A stretch of DNA of 64,000 nt. It comes from Acetobacter aceti NBRC 14818. Its GTDB lineage: Bacteria > Pseudomonadota > Alphaproteobacteria > Acetobacterales > Acetobacteraceae. Position 1 is the stretch's first letter. Every line of letters begins with the position of its first letter. This document shows positions 34,881 to 43,264 of the stretch, one piece after another. The stretch covers positions 1,550,001-1,614,000 of the forward strand of contig NZ_AP023410.1 of the NCBI RefSeq assembly GCF_000193495.2. The letters are read 5' to 3'. A model generated the notes under the pieces. That model was not told the origin of the DNA. It worked only from the letters and a program-made list of their open reading frames with translations, and searched no databases. A program made the position numbers and the translations under genes.

Positions 34881-36159
34881 CTGGAGGGTTCGAAAAACCC
34901 GTTGGCTGTGATTCCCTACCTTGTGTGATGATTGGGGGGATGGCTCATGAAGCAGCCGGGCTTCTTTGATGTTGAAGAGCGGCTTGCTCGATTGAGCGGG
35001 CTTGGTGATCAGCTCGAAGCGTTTTCCCGGACTGTGGATTTTGAAGTGTTCCGCCCTGATCTTGAGAAGGCTCTGGCCTATTCAGACGGCAGCAAAGGCG
35101 GACGTCCGCCGTTTGATGCCGTGTTGATGTTCAAAATTCTGGTGATCCAGACGCTGAACAATTTGTCTGATGAGCGGACAGAGTATCTGATCAACGATCG
35201 CCTATCCTTCATGCGTTTCCTTGGTCTGGGGCTGTCGGATCGTGTGCCTGACGCCAAAACGGTCTGGCTGTTCCGCGAACGTCTGACACAGGCGGGTGCG
35301 ATTGAAAGACTGTTTGACCGCTTTGACGCGACCCTGCGCAACGCCGGGTATTTGCCGATGTCGGGCCAGATCCTGGACGCAACGCTGGTGGCTGCTCCAA
35401 AGCAGCGCAATACGAATGCCGAGAAGGCAGATCTCCGGGCAGGGCGTATTCCTGAAGATTGGCAGGACAAGCCGTCCAAACTGTCCCACAAGGATCGCCA
35501 TGCGCGCTGGACGCTGAAGTTCACCAAAGCAAAGCGGCAGGACGATGGAACCATGCCATCGAGTGATCTCGCCATCCCGTTCTTTGGCTACAAATCCCAC
35601 GTCTCCATCGACCGGAAGTTTCGGTTCATCCGAAAATGGAAAACGACGGATGCCGCCGCCGGTGATGGCGCGCGATTAAGAGAGGGCTTGCTTGATAAAA
35701 CCAATACAGCCTCAAGCGTCTGGGCGGATACCGCCTATCGCTCAAAAGCCAATGAGGACTTCATGGAAAAGGAAGGCTTTGTCTCGAAGGTTCATAGGAA
35801 AAAACCACATCTCAAGCCCATGCCACGGCATATCCAGAAGTCGAATGCTGGAAAGTCGGTGATCCGATCACGCGTCGAGCATGTCTTTGCCGACCAGAAA
35901 TCACAAACGGGACTGTTCATCCGAACTGTCGGCATCACCCGGGCCACCATGAGGATCGGGCTGGCCAATATCGTCTACAACATGCGCCGCTTCCTCTTCC
36001 TGGAGCGGATCAGCGCGAATGCATAGCTATCCAGCGGGTGGCAGCCTTCGATCTGCTCAAAACGCAGATCGAAAGCGACCAAAGAACCGTCAATCAACAC
36101 GCCAAAAGCCCAAAATCAGAACCAAGGCACATCAATTAACGGTTCTTCGATCCCTCCAG
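34881..36159 (+). mobile_element. Intact IS5-family insertion sequence
   Basis: About 1.28 kb, bounded by imperfect inverted repeats: CTGGAGGGTTCGAAAAACC at 34881-34899 and the complement of CTGGAGGGATCGAAGAACC ending at 36159. One intact transposase gene (34947-36026) fills it. A decayed copy lies immediately to the left and an IS110-type transposase fragment begins at the right edge, so this copy landed in, or recombined within, an older IS cluster. A clear target duplication was not found. Confidence 0.85.
34947..36026 (+). CDS. IS5-family DDE transposase
   Basis: 359 residues. The N-terminus MKQPGFFDVEERLARLS and the DUF772-like helix-turn-helix region (GRPPFDAVLMFKILVIQTL) precede the DDE catalytic domain: Asp in SGQILDATLVAAP, Asp in the TAYRSK/ALWADTAY-equivalent segment (SVWADTAYRSK), Glu in the SRVEHVFADQK block. 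No internal stops. The ATG at 34947 has GGGGGGA upstream; a TTG at 34932 is in frame but unlikely. Confidence 0.92.
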   Translation: MKQPGFFDVEERLARLSGLGDQLEAFSRTVDFEVFRPDLEKALAYSDGSKGGRPPFDAVLMFKILVIQTLNNLSDERTEYLINDRLSFMRFLGLGLSDRVPDAKTVWLFRERLTQAGAIERLFDRFDATLRNAGYLPMSGQILDATLVAAPKQRNTNAEKADLRAGRIPEDWQDKPSKLSHKDRHARWTLKFTKAKRQDDGTMPSSDLAIPFFGYKSHVSIDRKFRFIRKWKTTDAAAGDGARLREGLLDKTNTASSVWADTAYRSKANEDFMEKEGFVSKVHRKKPHLKPMPRHIQKSNAGKSVIRSRVEHVFADQKSQTGLFIRTVGITRATMRIGLANIVYNMRRFLFLERISANA

Positions 36160-36609
36160 ATTGCGGCCCAGCTCGTTTCCATCGATGCCGTCATAGAGGC
36201 ATTGATCGCTGATGACGCCGTATTGTCCCGCCGACGGCAGGTGCTGATGAGTATTCCCGACCTGGCCGCCATTACGATCTATGCCCTTCTCGCCGACATA
36301 CCGGAACTGGGCTCGATGGAGGAAGGGCAAGCAGCGGCGCTCGCCGGTCTTGCCCCGATGACACAGCAATCGGGTAAGTGGTCCGGTAGAAGCGCTACCC
36401 GTGGTGGTCGTGCCATGCTCCGGCAGGCTCTCTACATGCCAGCCCTCGTCGCCATGCGGTTCAACCCCGATCTCAAGCGCGTCTACGACCGACTCACCGC
36501 CAGCGGCAAACATGCCAAAATCGCTATCACCGCCGTTATGCGAAAGCTCGTCATCATCGCCAACGCGCTGCTCCGCGACGATCGGCTCTGGCCCTCAAAA
36601 GCCGCTTGA
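36160..36609 (+). pseudogene. C-terminal part of an IS110-family transposase
   Basis: About 150 codons of the transposase_20 domain: VLMSIPDLAAITIYALLADI, ALAGLAPMTQQSGKWSGR with the SATRGGRAMLRQALYM block, and FNPDLKRVYDRL ending in a short basic tail. The N-terminal DEDD catalytic half is missing; the frame starts inside the neighbouring IS5 right end. It cannot act alone. Its 3' end lies 15 bp from the stop of the convergent CoA-transferase gene. Confidence 0.8.
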
Positions 36610-36623
36610 TCACAACGGATACT

Positions 36624-38063
36624 CTAGCTTCTCGGGAGCCACACTGGAGAATCCTCACCCAACCGAGGGGTTACACGGGACCAGCGACAAGGTGTTTCGG
36701 ACATTTTCAAAACGGGGCCGAGACAACGCAAGTCGCCATAACACGTGCCGGCCTCGTCAACTTCGTATTCACGGAATTCCGACACCGGCATCCCGCCTGG
36801 TGCATTATCGTACGCAGTCACAAAACCCTCTCGCTGAAAGAGCATGGCGGACTGGCACAGCGAAACTTGAACGCGATAGCTTCCTCCCTCACGAGCCCTT
36901 CGAGCCAACGCCAGCATCGCACCAAAACTGCCTAGTCGACCGGCCGCGTAATCGCACATATAGACCGGCGTCAGTTGCGGTTGACCGCAATTGGTTCCAA
37001 GCCCCTGTGTGTGGCACATTCCTGTAACCGCCTGTGCAACCTGATCCCACCCCGCGCGGTTGCCGAACGGACCACCAGATCCAAAACAATTGACCGAAAC
37101 GTGAATAAGTCCCGGCCTTATCCCAATAAGATCTTGCCAGCCAAAACCATGAGCCGAAAGTCGTCCGGGTCTGTAACCATCGATAACAATATCGGCTTCA
37201 CTGACTAGATCGCGAAGACGAGCAGCGTCATTATGCTTGGTAAAGTCCAGGAAGCAACTGCGCTTACCGTGACTTGTATCTCTGACGAATTCTGGAACCT
37301 GCGGAAGCTGTGCAGCCGTCACCATAAGATCGTCAGCACCGAACTCGGTCAGGCTCAGACCACATGTCGGTCCAGCCAGAATGCGTGTGAGATCAAGGAC
37401 GCGGACACCGGATAAAGGCATATCGCCCGGCCTCAACTTTTCCTTTACGCTCTCCCCTGCTTTCGTGATCTCGACCACGGGTCTGTCCGCCAAGTAAGCT
37501 CCCTGAGGGTGGGCAAGCCACTCTTCGGCTGTCCGAACCATACCTCCGCAAGCCCCTGCCGCCGCGATAGCGTCCTCCAAATCCTGTGCGTTCCAGTTCC
37601 TGATCGCCGCACTGATTGATTCTGGCGTGCTTTCACACTTCAGCAGATCGAGAACGCGGCGTTCAAGGTGTGGCAAGTTTGTATGTGGCAGAAACCACTT
37701 CCTATCCGTCGTCGGCCACGGTTGCGTCAGCGATACCATATGCTTCATGGAGTCGGAGCCGGGGAGAACGTTGTAAACGCCGCTTTCTTCACGCCGGAAA
37801 GTACATCCACTGCTCTTCACGGTCGAGGCAGCGGCGCTCACAGATATGCCGACCGATTGACGACGACCCGTCTTCAACTCCCATAGATCATTAGCAGCAA
37901 CACCACAGGCTGCGAAAATCTGCGCCATGGTCTCCCCAACTCGGTAAGGAGTCTCGAACAGTGGGTCCTGCCCTTTAATCGTCACCTCTTCCGGACTCAA
38001 AGTGGAGCCGTCGCGAATTGCCATCAACTCGGAAAACGCTCTGTATGCTTTTTTCTGCATCAT
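36624..38063 (-). CDS. Family III CoA-transferase (CaiB/BaiF type)
   Basis: 479 residues. A degenerate N-terminal half is followed by the family start PLSGVRVLDLTRILAGPTCG, FLDFTKHNDAARLRDLV, ADIVIDGYRPGRLSAHGF and TPVYMCDYAAGRLGSFGAML with the Asp expected to form the CoA-linked anhydride. Such enzymes move CoA between carboxylic acids. The C-terminus changes after MSETPCRWSRVTPRLGE, close to the IS110 fragment, so a few terminal residues may have been replaced. It is the last gene of a minus-strand unit with a porin, a symporter and a DUF485 protein, which suggests activation of an imported organic acid. Confidence 0.88.
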   Translation of the reverse strand: MMQKKAYRAFSELMAIRDGSTLSPEEVTIKGQDPLFETPYRVGETMAQIFAACGVAANDLWELKTGRRQSVGISVSAAASTVKSSGCTFRREESGVYNVLPGSDSMKHMVSLTQPWPTTDRKWFLPHTNLPHLERRVLDLLKCESTPESISAAIRNWNAQDLEDAIAAAGACGGMVRTAEEWLAHPQGAYLADRPVVEITKAGESVKEKLRPGDMPLSGVRVLDLTRILAGPTCGLSLTEFGADDLMVTAAQLPQVPEFVRDTSHGKRSCFLDFTKHNDAARLRDLVSEADIVIDGYRPGRLSAHGFGWQDLIGIRPGLIHVSVNCFGSGGPFGNRAGWDQVAQAVTGMCHTQGLGTNCGQPQLTPVYMCDYAAGRLGSFGAMLALARRAREGGSYRVQVSLCQSAMLFQREGFVTAYDNAPGGMPVSEFREYEVDEAGTCYGDLRCLGPVLKMSETPCRWSRVTPRLGEDSPVWLPRS

Positions 38064-38128
38064 TAGATCCTAATTATTCTTCGATGTGCGACCAGAAAGT
38101 TTCGTTCACGCACACCGTTTGATGTGAT

Positions 38129-39733
38129 TCAGTTTCGTACCCGGTGCAGAGCGGGAAGATCGAAAGCTGGCGCGAATTGCATCAGCAGCGATACCCCGGT
38201 CTGTAACGCAAACTCTGTATGGGACGGGAGGGTCGAGTAACTGAGGAGATCCGGGTGCCAGATATATTCGAAATACGGCGCGACAACGAAGCCCGGTGCG
38301 ATGTTAAAACCATAGTTTACCTCGAGCATTGTTTCGAAGTGAGCCCATTTCTGTCTACTATGTTGCTTACGGTACGTGTCATTCATGGCTCGGATCAGCC
38401 GATCATCCCACTGGAATGCCTGAACGGCGATTCCCAGATAATCTCGCGGTCGGGAGGCAAAAGGCCCCCAATCAACCAAGCCGCCAACAAATCCCCGCTT
38501 TACGGGAGGATTCCCCGATAACTGAAAATTAGCTGCACCAAAAAGAATCAGACCACGTGTGCCCTTTTCCTGAGGTTTCCATACCATTTGCTGGGCTTGA
38601 ACATACAGTTGCGTCCGGCCACGCCTGGGTTGGGCAGTTCCCCCATATGTGGCACGGGCCAGCCCCTTCGTATTGTAAAGTGGATCGCTATATACAGACG
38701 TATCGTAGGTAAAACCGAGGTCATAAGCCCTTGGATATAGATCATTTGAAAAATTTGTTCTGTAACCACCCTCGACTGGAAAATATTCACCCTGAGCCCT
38801 GTCGAATCCCCAATCCGGACCAGGCCAGGAATTATGATTCGACGCTTTAAGTGACGGCTCAACCTCCCATATTCCCCCTTTTAAATAAGAATGGGCTGTA
38901 GGTTTCACTAAAATCCGAAATTCCCACGTTGAAATTGTGGTGCTCGGCACAGCGCTATTTGCGGACATAGCTGCAGGTGCAGAACAAAGGATTGCAGAAA
39001 ACATACAATAGAGTTCGGATCCTTCGAATTCCCCGCCCTTTGGATTTCCTCGCCCCGCCAGAATATAAAGTCTGTCACGGAAGAGCGCCTGGTCCCATGA
39101 GAATTCCCTGACCTGAAATCCGTCGTGAGCACCCAGCCACGACAGATAGCCCCATGTCGAACCGGTAAATTCTCCGGCGTGAGCTTCTCCCGATGTATCG
39201 AGAGCAAAAAAATGAATCTGCGCTCCCGGAATTCCGATAATTTTCTTTAGGTCAAAGTCAGCTCCGATCCCCACGTTATTGTTGAAAAAAGAACCGGCAT
39301 TAGTTCCCCCCGAAGGAACCACGCCGACCTGTGAAACATTCCAGCCTGTGAAATAAATCCCCTGCCGCTCCATCCATTTACCTGCGGCGGTCATGGCTTG
39401 GTTGTGGAGTGAAAACAAATATGGCTGGGTGCCCAACGACTGAGACGACGAAGGTGTTGATGGAATACCGCCTACACCATTGATCGAGGGCACGAACGCT
39501 GGAACCGATGGTTCAGTCGGCGCATGTTTCACATCCAGCAATGCACCCTGACGATCCTTGAGTTTCCCGTGGACGACGATATCGATATTATCTCGTCTAC
39601 GCATATCATCAACTCGTTTTGCAATACTGTCAGTTGCCCAGCTATGCTGAATCGTGCCCAACAAAAGACACGTCAAAGCAGCTCCCTTACGCGTGGCATG
39701 CAGGCGCTTCCGGAGATAAGTTCGCATTTTCAC
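38129..39733 (-). CDS. OprB-family carbohydrate-selective porin
   Basis: 534 residues with a signal peptide (basic start, then AALTCLLLGTIQHSWA, cleaved near residue 33) and a porin barrel: NQAMTAAGKWMERQGIYFTG, DGFQVREFSWDQALFRDRLYILAGRGN, FEGSELYCMFSAILC, and the FEYIWHPDLL / LQTGVSLLMQF end. OprB-like porins admit sugars and related polyols through the outer membrane. In acetic acid bacteria they are numerous. Position between a CoA-transferase and a symporter suggests passage of the same substrate. Confidence 0.88.
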   Translation of the reverse strand: MKMRTYLRKRLHATRKGAALTCLLLGTIQHSWATDSIAKRVDDMRRRDNIDIVVHGKLKDRQGALLDVKHAPTEPSVPAFVPSINGVGGIPSTPSSSQSLGTQPYLFSLHNQAMTAAGKWMERQGIYFTGWNVSQVGVVPSGGTNAGSFFNNNVGIGADFDLKKIIGIPGAQIHFFALDTSGEAHAGEFTGSTWGYLSWLGAHDGFQVREFSWDQALFRDRLYILAGRGNPKGGEFEGSELYCMFSAILCSAPAAMSANSAVPSTTISTWEFRILVKPTAHSYLKGGIWEVEPSLKASNHNSWPGPDWGFDRAQGEYFPVEGGYRTNFSNDLYPRAYDLGFTYDTSVYSDPLYNTKGLARATYGGTAQPRRGRTQLYVQAQQMVWKPQEKGTRGLILFGAANFQLSGNPPVKRGFVGGLVDWGPFASRPRDYLGIAVQAFQWDDRLIRAMNDTYRKQHSRQKWAHFETMLEVNYGFNIAPGFVVAPYFEYIWHPDLLSYSTLPSHTEFALQTGVSLLMQFAPAFDLPALHRVRN

Positions 39734-39835
39734 CTCTCCGCATCGATTTACGTAGGATGACTGTATATTTTATATACAATCGTATTTTATTGCTTTCTCT
39801 GTGCGTATAGAAAAACAAACTACTTCTATTATTCT

Positions 39836-41359
39836 TCACATGACCTGTAGAACTGCGTTCTCGCTCGTTGCCTCTACTATCCTCGGTTTGAAGGCCAGGG
39901 AAACGAGAGTGGAAACAACGAAGGCCACTGTCATCGAGACCAGCGTTGGAGGATCCAGTGTGATGAGAGGCTCTTTATATCCAAAAACTGAGACCCAGAC
40001 TGAAGGACCCATGATGGTCATCGCCACGGCAGTCATAAGTCCACTCGAACCGCCCCACACTGCACCTGCGACGGTCAATTTCTTCCAGTAGATAGAGAGA
40101 AAAAGAACTGGAAACGTGGAAGAACACGCAATCGAAAATGCGAGGCTAATCATGTAAGCAACGTTCTGATTCCTGAACATAAAAGCTAAACACATCGCGA
40201 CCACGCCAATCACGATAGTCGCAATTCGAGAAAGAAGAAATTCAGAACGACCGTTACCGGTTCCAGCACGAACTGCACCATATAAATCATGGCTGACGGC
40301 GGCTGCGCCGGACAGTGTCAGACCTGAGACAACGGCGAGAACAGTTGCAAAGGCTACGGCCGACACGAACCCTAGTAAAATATCTCCACCCACGGCGTGA
40401 GCCAAGTGGAGAGCAACCATATTTCCGCCTCCCATTATTGTGCCATGAGCATCGAGATATCGGGGATTGTGTGACAGGATTGCCATCGCTCCAAAACCAA
40501 GGATACCAGTGATGACATAGAAGTAGCTCATCAAACCTGTAGCCCAGAAGACCGACCATCTTGCTTTTCTGACATCTGAAACCGTGAAGAACTTCATAAG
40601 AACATGTGGTAATCCCGCTGTCCCCGCCATCAAGGTGATGCCAAGTGAAATCGAGGAGGCGGGACTATTTGGCAACGTCAGCGGAGCCAAAAGAGCCGTT
40701 CCCGCCTCTCTTTGCGCCACGGCGGCATGTAGAAGCGACGATATTTTAAAGTCAAAGATATGGAAAACAAGAAATGTCATGAGTGAACCAGCAAATAGCA
40801 TAGTGCCAGCCTTAATGATCTGCACCCATGTTGTGGCTTGCATGCCTCCAAAATTCACATACACTACCATCAAAATAGTCATTATAATTACGCTATCGTA
40901 ATAATTTAAACCAAAGAACAAGCCTACCAATTGTCCAGCTCCCGCCAGTTGCGCAGTCAAGTAAAACAGAACGATCACTAGCGTGGCGAGGCCACCAAAT
41001 ATTCGTACTGCTGACCCACCGAGCTTGGCGTGAACAACATCAGAAAATGTATATTTACCAAGTCGTCTTATTTTCTCGGCAAAGAGAAAAAGAACCAAGG
41101 GCATCCCGGTCGCATAACCGATAGCGTATACAACACCGTCATACCCTTTGTTATAGACAAGACCCGTCAATCCCAAAAATGCCCCGGCAGACATCGCATC
41201 CCCGGCTATAGCCATTCCATTTTGGAAGGATGTAATGCGCTTCCCGCCCGTGTAGAAGGATTGAGTATCTTTTGTCTGACGAGCAGATACATATGTGATG
41301 ATACCTGTGATAAGCACAAACAGGATACAAAAACATAAGCTTTCAATGTTCATGATCAC
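39836..41359 (-). CDS. Sodium:solute symporter, acetate-permease-like
   Basis: 507 residues, about 13 transmembrane helices of the SSS family. It resembles ActP/YjcG by TQSFYTGGKRITSFQNGMAIAGDAMSA (given here in part: GGKRITSFQNGMAIAGD), TFSDVVHAKLGG, GTAGLPHVLMKFFTVSD and FATVLAVVSGLTLSGAAAVSHD-type segments. Members import acetate, pyruvate or other short monocarboxylates with Na+. The gene for a DUF485 protein lies just upstream, as in acs-yjcH-actP operons. GC content is lower than in the core genome. The exact substrate is not certain. Confidence 0.88.
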   Translation of the reverse strand: MIMNIESLCFCILFVLITGIITYVSARQTKDTQSFYTGGKRITSFQNGMAIAGDAMSAGAFLGLTGLVYNKGYDGVVYAIGYATGMPLVLFLFAEKIRRLGKYTFSDVVHAKLGGSAVRIFGGLATLVIVLFYLTAQLAGAGQLVGLFFGLNYYDSVIIMTILMVVYVNFGGMQATTWVQIIKAGTMLFAGSLMTFLVFHIFDFKISSLLHAAVAQREAGTALLAPLTLPNSPASSISLGITLMAGTAGLPHVLMKFFTVSDVRKARWSVFWATGLMSYFYVITGILGFGAMAILSHNPRYLDAHGTIMGGGNMVALHLAHAVGGDILLGFVSAVAFATVLAVVSGLTLSGAAAVSHDLYGAVRAGTGNGRSEFLLSRIATIVIGVVAMCLAFMFRNQNVAYMISLAFSIACSSTFPVLFLSIYWKKLTVAGAVWGGSSGLMTAVAMTIMGPSVWVSVFGYKEPLITLDPPTLVSMTVAFVVSTLVSLAFKPRIVEATSENAVLQVM

Positions 41360-41461
41360 CTACTCCCACGCAAACCATTGACTTGTTTTTCCATTAAAGA
41401 CTGATGAGCAGATATTTATTATCTATAGGCATGAAATATTTTGGTTTTTTCAGTATAGATT

Positions 41462-41725
41462 TCACTCGCGGTCAATGCGATCAGCCAGAAAGACGTAAAT
41501 TCCCGTCAGGATTATCCCGGTAACAGGAATAATTGCCGCCATTAGGAGGGCTCCGTTGAAAACGGATCCTTCAGCAAAACTGGTGGCGAGGACTCTCGGA
41601 AAAAACGAGTAAGCTCCGACATAAAATGAATAGAGAGCTAAAAACGTAACCGTGAACAACGCATCAACAATGCGCATTCTCTCGACCATTCCCGTAGTAT
41701 CAAGCCGGTTAATCGTTTCCTTCAT
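41462..41725 (-). CDS. DUF485 small membrane protein (YjcH-like)
   Basis: 87 residues from the ATG at 41725, with GGAAGGGA upstream. Two hydrophobic helices, FTVTFLALYSFYVGAYSF and LLMAAIIPVTGIILTGIYVFL, fit the DUF485 family, whose members are encoded beside ActP-like symporters and probably help them. It is the first gene of the minus-strand unit. The longer frame to 41782 is not needed. Confidence 0.8.
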   Translation of the reverse strand: MKETINRLDTTGMVERMRIVDALFTVTFLALYSFYVGAYSFFPRVLATSFAEGSVFNGALLMAAIIPVTGIILTGIYVFLADRIDRE

Positions 41726-41791
41726 CCGACGACATCCCTTCCTTATCAAAGATCCGATGGCTCGGATTAAACAAACCGCCATCTATTTTTA

Positions 41792-41815
41792 TTTCGGAAT
41801 AACCCGTTACCGAAA
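41792..41815. promoter_or_regulatory. LysR-type operator in the divergent promoter region
   Basis: TTTCGG (41792-41797) and CCGAAA (41810-41815) form an inverted repeat with 12 nt between arms, containing T-N11-A spacing. It lies between the divergent DUF485/actP unit and the LysR gene, where a LysR regulator normally binds. Confidence 0.5.
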
Positions 41816-41926
41816 CGACAATGTGGGCACTACCTAGTCACCTCCCACGTTAATATCGTTATATGTGATAGCTTGACACGCAAAAAGCCTGATGTTCAGA
41901 TGTTAGCCATCTTAAGGAGAGATGGC

Positions 41927-42832
41927 GTGAATAGCGGCGATTTGTAGTTTTTTTTGGCTGTTTTTGAGGCGGGAGGAATCGGAAAAGGTGCGGAACGCCT
42001 CAATACTGTGCAGTCGAACGTAACATCACGCATTCAACGCCTAGAAGCCAATTTAGGCGTTCAACTATTCAAACGACACACGCGCGGCGTCGAACTGACG
42101 CCTGCCGGGAAAAGACTTCTTCCCGTAGCCGAGCAGATCAGCAGTCTGCTTGGGAGCGTTCGTGCAATCGCACGCGACGACAGCACACCGCAGGGTCAGC
42201 TGACCATCGGAGCTCTAGAGACTACCAGCGCAATTCATCTCCCCAAGCTACTCAGTGGTTATGCAAAGACTTTTCCGCAGGTGGATCTGACACTGCGCAC
42301 CGGCACTACAATGGAATTGACGCAGCAGGTTCTTAATCAGACATTGGATGGTGCGTTCGTCTGTGGTCCTGTGGTCCATCCCCGCTTGCGCGTCGAACGG
42401 GTTTATGAAGAAGAACTGGTTCTTCTTGCAGAACAGCGTTTCAGCGACTTGTCCCAAATTGTCGCCTTGGGAGAGGTGTCTGTTCTGGTGTTGCGTATAG
42501 GATGTTCCTATCGACGAAAGCTCGAAGAGATCCTGGCAAATAAAGGGGTTTCCGTGTCAAAGACATGCGAATTCGGCACTTTCGATGCAATTTTTGGTTG
42601 TGTATCCGCCGGGTTGGGCATCACCGTCGTCCCCCGGTCAATGCTGCCCGCGGTTGCCGCACGATGGACAGTCTCCACACACGATCTTCCGCTAAGCACA
42701 GCGGTCGTGGAGACCCTTTTTATTCGGCGTGCCAGCGCTCACGTTCAAACCGCTCTCTCCAAGTTCGTCGATCATGTCCGGGAAGCAAGCAATCTGCAAT
42801 CAGGTGATCGAGAATGCGACCAAGTCGCCTGA
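41927..42832 (+). pseudogene. LysR-family regulator interrupted by an amber codon
   Basis: The protein from 41954 to 42832 is a normal LysR regulator: helix-turn-helix (LNTVQSNVTSRIQRLEANLG then LFKRHTRGVELTPAG) and a substrate-binding domain (about 90-290). It lacks the first residues of the family (usually MxxxDLRxFLxV). They are encoded just upstream from the GTG at 41927, with AAGGAGAG ahead, but codon 7 is TAG (41945-41947), directly before TTTTTTTTG. Unless translation restarts at a TTG with no ribosome-binding site, the regulator is not made. It diverges from the CoA-transferase/porin/symporter unit it presumably controlled. Confidence 0.7.
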
Positions 42833-43264
42833 TTTTCGAGGGTGCTGGCAAGGCAAATCGAGGCGGTACCAGCTTCCCTCATTCCCCCCACACAAGGACA
42901 CCTGTAGCAACGGTGCCGTCCATGCTTATGGCATTCAGCTCTGGGAGATAGCAGGTTATCTTTACTATCAAACTTTTATTATACAGCGTAAAAAGAAAAG
43001 ACTTAATGCACAAAGAGGACGCTATCTACATGACCTCGCGTCCTCAAGTAAGCCTATCATTGTACGAGATGTTAGGTATCTCTAGGTCAGACTTCGATCT
43101 GAAGCCGCAATAGATTATGGTTCATATCAGCGAACAATTTTTCGCGGAAGATTTGATTCGCGATCCGATGCTTATGGTATGTCCCCGATCCCGTGCGTTC
43201 CAGAGCCTTATGCGAAGTTTGGCGGTTATACCGTCTATCCTATGAACAGTGAGGCCATGTGGTC
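42833..43264. other. Gap before nirBD without a recognised gene
   Basis: 432 bp. No coding sequence is supported. Short frames near 43115-43250 (MVHISEQFFAEDLI...) lack a ribosome-binding site and resemble nothing known. The promoter of nirBD must lie in its right part. Confidence 0.4.
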
